NCBI GenBank assembly: GCA_025677815.1
Contig: JAIXMP010000017.1
Location: 248,001 to 312,000, forward strand
DNA length: 64,000 bases
From: Phascolomyces articulosus
Taxonomy: Eukaryota > Mucoromycota > Mucoromycetes > Mucorales > Lichtheimiaceae
Reading direction: 5' to 3'
Shown here: positions 37,601-50,600 of the stretch, one piece after another
How the letters are laid out: every line of letters begins with the position of its first letter
How positions within the stretch are numbered: the stretch's first letter is position 1
Notes under the pieces: model-generated
The model's input: only the letters and a program-made list of their open reading frames with translations
The model's database searches: none
What the model was told of the DNA's origin: nothing
Program-made: the position numbers and the translations under genes

Positions 37601-38200
37601 CAACAATTTGATCCATTGGGAGCTGCCTTTTGGGGTGTGCCTCATACAATGGACATGAATGAATGGAATAATTATTTAGGAGCAGCTCAAATGAATACGA
37701 ATCCAGAATATGGTAACAGCAATACCAATAACCCTAGTGGACCATTCCAACAACCTGTTTCTACAGGTCCACCAACGGATCATCAGCAACCTTTGATTCC
37801 TTCTCATGAATTTGCACCTGTGCAACAACAGCAACAACCCACACGTCCGCAGCAACAACAAGCGCAACCACCACGACAAGATAGTCCGATACAAGATAGA
37901 TCCTCATCGAATCCACTCAGTATCAATAAACATTTGATCCATACAGATGATACTGTGGATGTATTATCGGGCGTTTCGAATATGACGCCACCTAGAGAAC
38001 TTGCACTACTTGGGTATTTGGGTGCTACACCGGATCCTACTGGACCAACTGGTTTTGGTAATATGGGGCTGGCAGGAACCGGAGCTACCACCAATACAAC
38101 AAGTAGTAGTAACAGTAGTACCACAAGTAGTAGACAACTACAACAACCTAATGATAGTAATGAATCTAGTAGAGATCCTTCAGGCCTTATGTATTGGTAG
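34682..38200 (+). CDS. Zn2Cys6 transcription factor with fungal_trans domain (XlnR-like architecture)
   Basis: A nuclear DNA-binding regulator. Four exons join in frame: 34682-34740, 34892-34997, 35141-36073 and 36197-38200, giving 1033 aa. The zinc cluster is exact: Cys at 20, 23, 30, 37, 40 and 47 in the spacing C-X2-C-X6-C-X6-C-X2-C-X6-C, with RRKKIKCDG between. A short coiled coil follows (IEAIENRLHKLEQILSDL, about 62-80). The fungal_trans domain (about 200-460) contains LIRTYFQHFYPVLPLFYKRL, the ARMAQDLGL-type motif (AFRMAQDLGLHRN, across intron 3) and RKRVFWCCFIVDR. The C-terminal half is polyQ-, Asn- and Ser-rich, as in activation domains. Target genes cannot be told from sequence; many relatives control carbohydrate or nutrient use. 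Confidence 0.9.
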
Positions 38201-40259
38201 TTTTTTTTTATATTTCTTTTTGTTTTATTATTCTTTCTTTTTTTCTTCGCATTAACTTATTGCATTTTGTTATTCATTTTCTTTTTATTTCTTTTTCATT
38301 GTATATCTTCTATCTTTTTTCTTTCTTTCTTTCTTTCTTACTACTTGCTATACTAGTTTATTTTTGTCATGTTTACATTCTTCTTCTTTCTTCTTGCATG
38401 TTATTTTTTTATTATTATTTTTGACCTCCCTACCTAAATAATGTGAATGGCGTAACTACAACATACCCCACCCACCCCCTCAAACACCAAACACCCAAAT
38501 TGTAGAGAAATTCTATATTATTATTATTTATTATTGTTGTTAACTTTTTCCTTTCTTTATTTTCTGAATGATAATCAAATTATGACTCATATCTCTAACA
38601 AATAATCATATAATATTTTACCCGTTTTTTTTTTTTAAAAAAAAAAATTGTCTTGGTGATCATCAGGTTTTGTGTCATGTTTTTAAACACTTATAACTAT
38701 AATTATTCCATAGTTTTTGTATAATTTACGTTAGCTAGATATAAATTATACATTGAGATGTGCTGCATAATATTATTATTATAAAAACTCTAGGAAGTGT
38801 AATTGGATCAACTTAAAACCAAGTAACAAAAAATGTCTACACATATGAATATGATATCATCATAATGTTACATCAGAGATGCGTCATAGTTATATAATGA
38901 GATAAGATTAATCGGCATCAAAAATTCATTAATGCATCCCCGATTCCAGGAATAGTTGTAAGCACGACTGAATCATCTTCATCACCGCTACTATCCATAT
39001 TGAGAATATGAGTGTATTCCTCTTTAATAATGAAAATTAATCCGTCAGCAATTCTCTTCCTTTGACAAAATCAACCTAACCATCGTAAAACAAACTTTTT
39101 TTGGGTTTTCAATATTGCGTAAAATAGGAATGGGTTAAGATTTGATATTTCATCATGCAAGAGTGCAATTGAGAAAGGAAAACCAACAATAAACATACAT
39201 ATCATCCGAATGTTTGTTTATTTTACAAATTCCATCAGCCTTACATCCATTCATGCATATGTAGCATAATACTGCGCTCCCCATTCCCGTATCATTCGAA
39301 TTATGATAATAACAGCATAATGGAATTGAGAAAAGAATGGTAGTGGACCCAGTAGCAGTACACCACTACTACGCAAAAATAATAAGAATGTCGTCTATTG
39401 GTGATGAAACTAACTGCGCAGCTGTTGCAAGGTAATTATATATCTTAGTATACAACATATACGATAATAAAGCCAACCGTAAAAATGAGCAGCTTCTCTT
39501 TCCGCTTTGTTTTTTTTTTTTCTTTATTTAGTTTGCCAGTGAGAGACCAATCACTTCAGAACAATATTGTACCAATAAGCCAATATATATTTATAGTGTC
39601 ACGTTAAAAAGTGACTCGAACCCTTTTGTAGAACATTTTTTTCCTTCCTATAACTAAAAAAGAGTGACAGGATTACATATAATAGACTTATGTACCTTTG
39701 GTGGGAAATTGGCCTTTATTCATCAAGAATGGCATACCAACGTCATTGTCTAGCACAAATTCTTCATATAAATAAAAATAACGATGAAGTCATCCATTGT
39801 AAATGAAGTAATAACAAAAACTATTATATTATAGTAGTATAATGACACTCATGGATGTTTAATATATTGGCACTTTCGAGCAAAATAAAATGATATAAAA
39901 GTAAATTGAATGAATGGTACAAGGATGGGTTGCAAACAGTTAATAGAATGATAAGGTCAATTGAAGGGAGGGTAATGATGTTTACAATGATAGGACAGGT
40001 AAAAATGAAGAAAGGGTATTGATGTATGGTACAATAATGGAGGTCAAAATAAAGAAAGGTAATGATGTGTGGTGTGATATGCTGTTGGATGTATATGACT
40101 TAGTTGGTATAGGACATATGCTGTCTTTAGACTTGCTTTTGATTTGTATTTGTCAAAAAATCCTAGATCCTTCCCAATTTTAAAACATAGTTCCCAATCC
40201 ATTCCATCATCAGAGCGTCCCCCCCATAAATCAACAAATGACCAACTAGAACTTTTATG
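38201..40259. other. Intergenic region with no recognised gene
   Basis: Contains the T/C-rich 3' UTR of the Zn2Cys6 gene, a CTTT run (about 38317-38339), and otherwise AT-rich sequence with no supported feature. Confidence 0.5.
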
Positions 40260-41227
40260 CTAAACGATTGGAAGCAAATCAGAATTCGTCGATGAGGCTG
40301 TGAATGAGATGGTGGACGATGATGATAATGCTGTTGAAGAATCTGATGATAAAGAATGTTTCTTACGCATTTCATTAACAAACAAAATACCATCCTCCAA
40401 TACTTGCGCTGTACGTTTTCTTGATTCTTTATTATTGATATCCTCAGCTAATGTCCGTTTCGCTTTTATCAATTGCCGGTGGAATTGGTTGGAAACGGTA
40501 TCAAATGCGTCAAGAATATTATCGTGTTTTCCAATATCACCATTAAAAATAATATGCTTGGTATATTTAAAGAGTAATTGAATCGTTGGATCACCACGTC
40601 GTTCCATTGATATTAATGATAACTTTTGTTCAATAAAAAAAAATGGGCCATTGCGACTGTAGGCTCAAGTAGCTCGGTATCAAGGTGTGTGCGAATTGTT
40701 CCGGCATTAACCAAGTAAAACAATTGAGCCCAACCAGCGCAAGGGGTTCGAGCAGCAAATGGAACCTCCGGATCTTCTTTTACTGCAATTTCCAAAATAT
40801 CTTGTGTGGTACTGCTTGATACCGATGATTAAGACAATGTGAGGAACTGGATATCGTTTGATCATTTGCAAGTAGAAGTATTCAATAACGCGCTGATAAA
40901 ACTGGAGATCAACTGTATGCTGTATCTCAATCAAGATAGGGGGCAAGTGACGATCCTTGTGTGCAAACGGCTCGTACACAACATCAGATTTCATTAGATT
41001 AGGCCATTCAGTTGGGGTTCCTTTATATTTATCAACAGCATTGGGCACTACAAAATACTCTGTGTTAATACAATATATTAAAGGGTATTACATGTAACTA
41101 GGTGATGTACAAACATACCAATGAATTTTTTTATAATAAGATTCGTAATTTCGGCTTTTAACAATATAAGTTTGCTCTTGAGATCCGTACCAGATTTCCT
41201 TTTCTCGTCCAAAGCAAATAGATCATC
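40260..41227 (-). pseudogene. Broken gene with a PD-(D/E)XK nuclease-like core
   Basis: Two exons are visible on the minus strand: 41119-41227 (incomplete at its 5' end) and 41059 down to 40260, joined by a GT-AG intron that ends AACACAG. The reading frame runs through SDVVYEPFAHKDRHLPPILIEIQ, in which D...E-x-Q has the spacing of motifs II/III of the PD-(D/E)XK fold used by the Rpn/YhgA-like transposase-nuclease group. It then breaks twice: one extra A near 40816-40817, after which coding continues with TTQDILEIAVKEDPEVPFAA, and an indel in the A9 run at 40635-40643, after which it ends in KRTAQVLEDGILFVNEMRKK and a serine-rich tail. The 5' start was not found. It is either a recent pseudogene or carries assembly errors. 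Nuclease assignment is inference from the motif only. Confidence 0.55.
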
Positions 41228-41385
41228 TTTCAAGTCAAATATAAATTAGAATTAACTTTATTTTGGAATATGTGATGATATAAAAGATAGAAAAAAGATT
41301 GAAACTATAAGAAACTATAAGAGAACACAATCCACTATTCTACCATAAACTTATCAACTTCGGTCAAATTACCGGACATTGTGAG

Positions 41386-41600
41386 ACTTGTTACCTCTAA
41401 TAGTGCTTCCAAGGTAACAGAAACAAAAATCGTTACCTCTAACCCTGCTTAAGAGGTAGAAAATGATTTGGGTCTGTTACCGATATCCCCGCTTACGAGG
41501 TAACAAATAATTTCTGAGTCTGTTACCGATAACCCTGCTTAAGAGGTAACAAGTAATTTCTAAAAAGATTTGGTCAGTTACCTCTGGCCCTACTTTGACG
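41386..41600. repeat. Imperfect tandem repeat of palindromic 42-55 bp units
   Basis: About 4.5 units, each starting GTTACC and passing through a CCCTGCTTA-type centre to the complementary AGAGGTAAC (GTTACCTCT...AGAGGTAAC), followed by an AT-rich spacer such as AAATAATTTCT. Unit starts lie near 41390, 41432, 41476, 41521 and 41577. The inverted arms inside each unit could each form a small hairpin. It lies just upstream of the nuclease-like pseudogene on its transcribed strand. Confidence 0.7.
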
Positions 41601-42053
41601 ATACTATGGGTTGTTTCCATGTTTTCGATATTCCACTAAAGATTGTTTTTAGCAGCAAAAACATTGAATAATGGTGGTATCATTGGTATCATATTGTGAT
41701 CGCAGGATAATTCTCTACAACTTTGTTGAATAAAAAATGATTTTTGGGAAATTGGAAAAATTGGCTAAAAATGGGCAAAAGTATGGGTTACAGCGTTAGA
41801 AGTGTAAAATTTGCATACAAAATAAAAATATATCATCATTTTGAAAATGGAACAAATTTCCTAATTGGCTACCCAGTGAAATCGAGCTGTCATTCTTGAA
41901 TTCTTGAAATTGATTCATGCCAAACAATTTTAAGCTATGTATTTATAAAAATGACATGGTTATGAATTTTACCCAAGAAAATTTCAGCATATATTTATAC
42001 AATAAATAATATGATGTTGTAGTGTTTCGAGAATGATGCCATTCATATTATAG

Positions 42054-42493
42054 CTAGGCAACAGAAATCAAATGAGCTCCAATGTAGATGCATTCGTTTT
42101 TTCCTCTAGAAACTGGATCATGAAAAATAACTTGTGAACCTTGATTGTTTACGTCATACCTACCGCAAATGCTGAGTCTGTGCAAACACAGCATATTCAC
42201 AATAGTTTTAATCAACCATTGACTTAAATCAGATAAATTATCTCCGCGTAAGGTCAACAATCATATGTAAGGCGTGTTATAATGGGCGTACGAATATATT
42301 ATTTTTTTTCTTTTCTGTTGGCTGGTTTTGTCCAGTTTTCTACGGGATTATAAGCAACAAGACCTCCTAGTGGTTTTTCCGGGAAACGAGAAGTTCCTAT
42401 ATCCATATGGATTATGAGTATCTCGGCAACAGTGTCGCCTTTTTGAACACTTTGTGGATGGTGATACATTGTACAAGGCAATCCCTTTATCAC
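42054..42493 (-). pseudogene. Decayed coding fragments of unknown family
   Basis: Two adjacent minus-strand frames read as genuine protein: GLPCTMYHHPQSVQKGDTVA and GTSRFPEKPLGGLVAYNPVE (42299-42493), then SLTLRGDNLSDLS-type sequence and SGSQVIFHDPVSRGKNECIY-like residues with IGAHLISVA before the stop at 42054. A stop and frame change separate them. No family recognised, no intact start. Together with the repeat and the nuclease-like relic nearby this suggests a cluster of decayed mobile DNA at 40.3-42.5 kb. Confidence 0.35.
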
Positions 42494-43317
42494 AACAAGA
42501 ATGTCATGCTTTCAAGTAGCCAATTGGATGTTTCGTTTATGATATGCTCAAGCTACAAGTGTTGTATCAACACTATCTAGTATTGAATGAATAGAAACTT
42601 TTTTTCTTGCTTTTGATGAAGAAATAAATTTGGTTTATGTGGTAAGATCGAGAAGAAAATTTGTTATTATATGCTAATTATTTCAATGACGGTAATGGAT
42701 AACTTTATAAAAGATGGATGGATTGATCATAAATAATGATTAACTTAATCGATCGTCACCATGGTGACAGCGTCAATGCTCTGAAAATAAATGAAATGGA
42801 GGGAAAAGTAGCAACCACCAAACAGATAAAAATTTATTGCATGCAATAACAATAGACCATCATCATGACAAGTAATATAATTATTACAAATAGTAATGAC
42901 AAAAATGATAAATTTATTAAAATACTTGAGCTGCGCAAGAACATGTTATCTCATCAGGTCAAACGAATTTTTTTTATTGTTAAATTCATGTAAAACCGAC
43001 TAGTAGTCGCATCTAATGAAGAAGAATTTGCTATCTGGATTATTAGTGTGATTAAAAAAAACCAACTTGATATAAGTTTAATAAAATACGAAAGATCCAT
43101 ACACAATTGTTATGCTTCATTAAGTATTGTTATTAGTATGAATGAATAAGATATGTATAAATGAAAATAGAGTATAGGTAGAATGAAATATAACACATAA
43201 CAGCAAGCTTGTTAAAGAAAATAAATTGCAGGAAATTAATCCACTATCTGAACGTTAAACAAAAAGGGCCGGTTCATCTTCCAATCCATACATCTAGTGA
43301 TTTCACATTGGAAATGA

Positions 43318-43542
43318 GATGTCTATGTATTACTCACAGTCGTATTTTGTACTTTTTACTTTTCCAACAACCATCATGTTCATCAAGAGGAAAGGAGTCG
43401 ATTAAGTCACTTCTATCAAACTTCACCCAAAAAATGGGATTCTGGTGATGTCTACCATGTTTATGACAAATATCGTAGTTTTGATTCGTTTGAAGATATC
43501 TTTGAACATGTGTGTGGCAATCTTACATTTTATTACTGTTGA
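43318..43542 (+). pseudogene. Possible coding relic (74 codons, no start)
   Basis: Stop-free frame between TGA at 43315 and TGA at 43540. It carries SPKKWDSGDVYHVYDKYRSF and DSFEDIFEHV, rich in aromatic and acidic residues, unlike the Lys/Phe/Ile noise translated from AT-rich DNA. No start codon, no family. Confidence 0.25.
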
Positions 43543-44258
43543 TTTAAAATAGCCACAGTTCAACAACTATGTCGAGACTAACTTGAAAATGATCAATGTA
43601 TATAACAATTTATATGCACCTGTATATGAAAACTTTTTTTTTCTTTGGTTTTTCAGTCATTGTTATCGATGAGTTGTATGAATCTTTAATTACATCGACA
43701 ACTATAAATTTCACCATTGTCATAAGTACAAAAATAGCATGGTTGGGGAAAATATATAAATGTTTCTTCTAGGTACTTGTTTACCAACACCAATAGAAGC
43801 AGTGAATTTCCTGCTTGAACTTGTGTTTTTGTATAATAATAAAATAAAATTTATATTTATATTTATATTTATATAAAAAGAAAAAAAAAAGAATTTGTTG
43901 ATATTTGAAGAAGGGGCATATAATAGAATTATCGGTACAAATCGAAGGCATACATCCAAAATAAATTGAAAAAAAAAGAAGTTGGGGAGAGAAAATGATA
44001 AAGAAAGGAAGAAAAAAAAAGTGCAGCATGAGAAGGGTTTTTTGCTTATTTCAGCTCAGGATTTGATAAAGAGAAAAAAAATATAAAAAAAAAATGAATG
44101 TGATGGGGAAACAAGAACTAAAAAAAATGAGAAAGAAAATGAAAAAAAAAATAAGAGTGTTCGTGCCAATTACTTTTTTTTCTTCTTACTCATTTTCCTT
44201 TCTTGATTTCAAAAGTTATAAAATAAGGTTCTCTTGTAAAGAAAACCTTTTTTGCCAG

Positions 44259-44287
44259 TTTTTTTTTTTTTTTTTTGGGGGGGGGGG
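44259..44287. repeat. T18-G11 homopolymer junction
   Basis: Eighteen T followed directly by eleven G. The G run is the longest in an otherwise very AT-rich spacer and could be a slippage or assembly-prone site. Confidence 0.85.
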
Positions 44288-44501
44288 AGAAATAAAATAG
44301 TGAAGGTTCGTGGCCAAAAAAAAGAGAAGATTGAATAACAAAAATGAGAGAAAATAGTATAAAAAAATCAAAGTACAAAAAAATAAAGAACAAATAGTAC
44401 GAAGTAAAGAAGTATGTATACAAAATGTAAAATATAAGTAAAAATACAATAATAATAATAATGGAACTGGCCCTATTATTATTTTTTTTTGTTACATGAA
44501 A

Positions 44502-44505
<4 letters not shown>

Positions 44506-44550
<45 letters not shown>
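44506..44550. repeat. (AT)n microsatellite, about 21 copies
   Basis: Longest uninterrupted AT dinucleotide run in the window. Confidence 0.85.
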
Positions 44551-44553
<3 letters not shown>

Positions 44554-45092
44554 AAGCTTCAATTGATGATATAAATGCAGCGACTAGCGCTAGCAAAATA
44601 AAAAGTGAAGATCAGCCAAATCAGAAAGCTCTATATAATATATTCGCTGATTAATATCATTATTTATCTCTACTCAATATTGTTTAATTAAAATAGATAA
44701 CTTACCTTGGTAAATTTTTGTTCATGCTTGGTTTTTTTTTTTTTTTTCATTGAAGAAAAAGATAATAATAATAAAAGCTGATAATAATAAGTGGAGCGAC
44801 CACAACGACGTACGATGATGATGATGTAAACAAAACGGAGATTGGGAGCTTAAAAAGAAGAAGGTAGTTTTACGATGAGACAATTAAGGAGTTTCGAAAG
44901 AAATAATGGAAAATACGCCCTTCTCTTGATAATAATAATATTAAATAACAAACCTTAAACAACCCAAACAATGATCAGGTCTAAAACCCACAAAAAAGAA
45001 ACTACCATTTCGAAGCGGGGACATGTCAGAAATGAAACCGTACTTGCGTCACCAATTTTGATAATAATAGTAAATGCGTTCCTATTCTCTTC

Positions 45093-45124
<32 letters not shown>

Positions 45125-47651
45125 GATCCGTATAATATATAATCCAAATTCCAACGTGTAATTCTATTATAAAGTCCACTTGTTAGATTACCTTATTATT
45201 CTCCATATTACATATTAGATTTTAATCATTTACCCTTTTTTTTGTGTAGCTACTAATGACCAAATCATTGCGTTTTTGTTATGATCCATTCGATTCGACA
45301 ATATAGTTGAAACCCCCAAATAACAAAAAGGATGGCAACGTGTAGAATAATAGAGTAATGATGATAATGATCTATTACTAATAATTATAATACAAGTTAG
45401 ATAAGGAGAATGTCATAAATCCATATGAAAATATATTTACATTCATCAAAAATGTGAAAATGATTGGTTGGTTGAACCTCGCATACACACCCTGCTGTAT
45501 ATTGTTGATCGACGTAATCATCATTGTTCGATATTGTCGCCCAGCATTATCATGTTCCATAAATGCTTATTTTTATTTCATATTTGAAAATATGCGAATG
45601 AACGATCGCCAATTCCAAACAGAGGAAAAAAAAATAAGCAGAGTCGGAGGCAACGAGGATAAAAGTACAAGAGTATATTATATAAAAGAAAGAAAGAAAG
45701 AAAAGGAGTAGGATTTGGGTGAATTCACCACCGGGTTTTTTTGATATCAGGTAAGAAAAAAAAGAGAGACTTTATATAATAATTGGGTACTTCTTCTACT
45801 CTCCCCCATCCTTCTACGTTGGAACAAAGCTCTTTTTCTATGTCGAATGTGTACAAAATAGATAGATATACACACTTTACCTTATTTAGTAATTGTTGAA
45901 CTTGCTGTTTATGCCACGTTTTTTTTTCTATTATTCGATTCAAACATTCTATTTTTCTATTAGTTTAAACTTGCTTTCCTGACAAGAAAATTAATAAGAA
46001 CATCCGATGACCTATTTATCCCCCAATTTCATCTTCATCATCAACATCATCTGGCGCAAAATAGATATATATATATATATATATATATACAAAAAATACA
46101 GGGTCGATCTTTATTATTATTATCAATTAATTAGAGATGATGATAAATACATTTTCTATAGCACAACATCATCAATAACCATCTTCTTATCTTTCTTTTT
46201 GGAAGAAATTGATAATACACCATTTAGAATTAACTTACTACTACTACTACGCAGTAGTATATAAATAAGAAGCCACAAGTATATTTATTTATTTATTGTT
46301 TCTGTACCTGCGTGTTTCCAACTATTAACACTAGTTCATCTTTTATTGTATTTATATGAACAATAATATTAAGATGCACTCAACAACAAAACAGGTTTTA
46401 TTATTTGAATAACATTAAAAAAAATTTACACATGATTTTATATACATATATATATATATACTACTTAATCTTGGAAATTGAATTTGAGTCATGTAAAAAT
46501 TAAGTTAGGAAATTGATCAATGAATCCCCCATTTCCTCAAATTGAGTTATACTCGAACGAAAAATAAAAATAAAAAAGGTGATCAAAGTTGATCTGTCTG
46601 TGTCCTTGAATCGATTGACATGGGTTCAAATTATTCAGAATAAAGAGACAACAAACGAACCACATATTATAGAATTGGTCAGTATTGAATTTGGTATAAA
46701 TGATATTCAGTGAGGATATAGTTAATGATGATGATTCATGAAGAAAGGCATTTTTTACATTAAAGTCCTATCTATCCATATGATAGATATCGAGTGTATA
46801 CGAGCAGTAGTTATTCCATGATGATTATTATTTGTTAGTATAAAATAACAACATCAACAGGACAAAGATAGAAGATTATTCAATAGTTGTTGACAAATCT
46901 GTATTATGTATGTATTATATTTTTTTTTTATTTATTTATTGAAAAATTGACAGACCAAAAGATTGAAAGAAGTTGAACTTTGCATTATTGGATGAACCTA
47001 AACATGATGTTATTAAAACGACAAGCTTGATATTTTTCTTTCGGCAGCATAGTTTTGGCTCAATTTTCAAAAAGTAAGTAATAGTATAGAGAGAACTTTG
47101 ATCATAAATTATAAACTTTAAATATTCAAATATTTTAGAAAAACCTACCTTCTTCTTTACTTCTTTTTCACACGATGCGATGATAACATTTAGACAAATA
47201 CTACCAAAATAAAAATTATAGTATGAATATTATATATTTTTTATTTATTTATTTTTAGTATATAATACTAAAATAGGACTAGTAAGTTGTCGTTGTAGAT
47301 CAACGAGAGACAGATATTACATGGTTAGAAGAAAAAAACAAGTATAAAAATGTAGATGAAGAATTAAAAATATGTATTACAACAAAGATAGTGTAGAAAA
47401 TTAAAAGTAACAGAAGAAAGAATATGTAAATATGTATAGTATATAATAGAGTAATCGATGATAAAGTAAGAAGAAGATAAAAAGAGATCGTCATGATGAA
47501 CCATGTTTTTCTCGGGTATCCTGCACTAGAATGGGTTGATTGATGGGGCTTGGTTGAACGTGGGGGAAAGGTGGAAGAAAGAGAAAGATGGGGGAGGGAT
47601 GAAGCCGGAATGCGTTCCGATCATTTGTTATTACTGCTTTTGTTGTTATTG

Positions 47652-50600
47652 TTAATGATACGGCGGCGTTCGATAATGGGGTGGTGGTGATCTACTGGTA
47701 CCCGCCACAAAATGTTCATTTAATTCAAACGTATCACCTTGTCGATGATAAGAGGAGTCCTCTTCGGTCGTCCTTCCCAAAGTAGTAGCATACATACTAC
47801 TACTATTATCTTCAAAATAATCTTCTTCTTCTTCTGGTTGTTGTTGCATCAATGGACGCGTGGGAGCGTACCTGTCTGGGATGACGTTGCTGTTGCTATT
47901 GATCTTTTTTATACTGAAACGTTTATTATTGCGGGGTGTCGTTGTTGTAGTAACCACAGACGCAGGCATGGTAACCGCTGTTTCACGTAACACATGGTTC
48001 TCTTGTTGATGGTTGCCATCATAATAATAATGATTTTTATGATGATCTCCATCCTCGTCGTCATCATCATCGTCTTGATCAAATTTGTATAAACCTTTCA
48101 TTCCTTCTGTAGATTCATCTTTTTCCAATTCTTTTTCCGTGACACTTTGAAATTGAAGTTCCTCATGTTGTTTAACACGAATGGTGGCCATACGTCGTAC
48201 CGTTTTACGTCGTGTCACTGCATTTGCATGGATTTCATTATTGATGACCGATGATCGTTGATGGCCAGTATCATCTTGTTGTTGATTATAATAAGAAGCA
48301 GGGTTGTTATTGTGTTGCTGTTGGTAAGGTTGTGCAGCAAAGACTTTGGGTAATAAATGTTGAACTCGGTCATGTACCATGGGAATAGGTAATTCACTTA
48401 AATAGGACGGTTCTCCAAATCGTAATTGAATGTTGTGTTTCATATCTGGATAATAACCATAACTTTTAGGTCGTGCATTCTTGAGTTGGTCTTGTTTTTC
48501 TTGATCCATGTCATCTTGTTGAATATAATACACATGAGGATCAAATTTGTATCGACTGTAGATTTTGAATAAGAGTGTAAATATAGGTAGTGGAATCATG
48601 GCAAACGCTGGTCCAGTGGCGCCTTTTAGATTAAGTACAAGAATCATAATGACTTGAAACAGAATTGAGGATACAAGTAATCTGTTGACCAGGACACGCC
48701 ATATTTGTCCTCCTGTATCGACATCCGTAGCAAATACGTACCTATAACATACATGGGGAGTTTTAATGGATGGGGACGATGAGTTATATATATTTTATGA
48801 AAGAATTTTCTTTTGTTGTTGATGTTTCGTACTATATGACTTTGACTACTACTATTATTACTACGACGAGTGTGTAATAATAAATAATAGGAGTACAAAA
48901 TAATTTCTCCATATTATTTTATGGTTCGATCTAACTCTACTTACATTAATAAATACTTAAACACCATCATTGCCAATAAGAAATAAGCCAATGTAAATGG
49001 TAGGACAATCGGAGCAATCATAGAATACACCAATCCAATAGTGAAAAAGAAGATCAAAATATTATAATACAATGCATAATCAAAAGGTGAGGGACGAGTA
49101 AATTCCTATATACGGTTAATAATGATTGGATCACATGGGTTAGTGTTTCCTTGTTTATATCGTGATCTTCCATCCCCCCAGCCACTAAAAAAAAAAGGGA
49201 GATTTTCTCTTTTACCTGAAGTTGTCTTGGACTTGGATTCATAAAGAATTTCCTATATTACATAGAGTGAGGCATGATAGTAATAGTAGCAGGATGGGGT
49301 TTGTTATCTTTTGATTAGTTCCCATAATACAATATATATGTTTTTAATTAATAAATTTATTATTAAACGAACCTCAATGTAATTGTGATTAAAGCAAAGA
49401 CTTGTGCAATTTCAATCACTAAACCCATACCTTTCAGGGATACATAATTTACCCAATAGGTGGAGACGTCTATTGTATACAGAGAAAGGGGTTAATGATT
49501 TTCCTTTTATCGTTATTATTTTTTTTAGAGTGAAAAAGAAGAGATGATATTACCATTATTATTTTTATTATTACTACTAGGGTTACTAATAGTCATAATA
49601 ATAATACTAATAATACAAATCATTCTCCTGATAATGATGCTGATGATACTTACCAGTAATATTTTTAGCTACTTGAGTCAAATTCTTTGCCATAGTGGAA
49701 AAAAACATGTGAGCAGTAAGTGTTTTTGTTCCCTGGACCGCATTATGAATCTGAGCATACATGGCCAACATAGTAGAAGCAATGGTAAACACCAACAAAT
49801 GATTCACAATAAAAAATATATACAATTTAGAAAGTACTTGACGATCAACACTTGTTTGGGTCAAATAGCCTTGTTGTTGAGATAACAAGCGTAACACTTT
49901 GGGCAAGATAAAAAAGAACAAGGCCATGACAATAGGAGAAAACCAAGCCGCCAATAAAGAAACAAAAGTTGAATGTTCCTGGACGAAATTTTTCCCATCA
50001 GGAAACATCCGTGCCAAATCTTTGACATTGGTGGTGGCGGATAATAAACTGGAAGGAATAAAAAACAAAAATACAAAACTATAAAAAAGGACACTTCCCA
50101 CGATACGTTTGCTACGGCGAATATGATGATTCATGGATAAATTGTTCCATAAAATATCCCTGGGTTGTGGCGCCAACATGATGGTGCGTGGTTGTTGATT
50201 TTTTTGTGTAATGATGTCACCTGTAGCCACAGCCGCAGCGGATGATTTGATCGCCTCTTTAATGGATAATGTGAGTTGTTGTGCTGCATGATGAGCATGG
50301 AACGGGTGTTCGAATGAAATCCATCCATAACTAGTGGGTTTGTTAAACCATGCTTCTGAACGAAGTGTATTGATTTCTTTGGTCAATGTTTGTATACGTT
50401 CGATATAATAATTAATGGCATCGACTTTACGACCTCCACAACATCCAAAAAATCGACCATCAATTCGTATCATGGGTCGTTTTTCCGGATTATAATCTTC
50501 GTATTCTTTATAAAAGTAAATAATCACATTTTTAGTAAAATTGATGAATAAATATAAACAATTAAGCAGAAATAAAATTCCTTCTCTCTTTCTCTCTCCT

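Larger units (their letters stand above)
42494..47651. other. 5.2-kb AT-rich intergenic region with repeats and a possible relic
   Basis: No supported intact gene. Features seen: a T18-G11 junction (44259-44287), a long AT run (44506-44550), further AT runs (about 45100-45121, 46065-46087) and a stop-free + strand stretch at 43318-43542 whose end (KKWDSGDVYHVYDKYRSFDS and FEDIFEHV) looks protein-like but has no start. The last part is the 3' flank of the channel gene. Confidence 0.5.

Noticed and set aside
39590..39640. Possible tRNA on the minus strand (GGGTTCGAGTC)
   Set aside because: A T-loop-like motif is present but the pairing stem, D-arm and acceptor stem are missing.
41340..41640. 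CRISPR array
   Set aside because: Repeat units are imperfect, contain internal inverted arms and vary in length, and the genome is eukaryotic.
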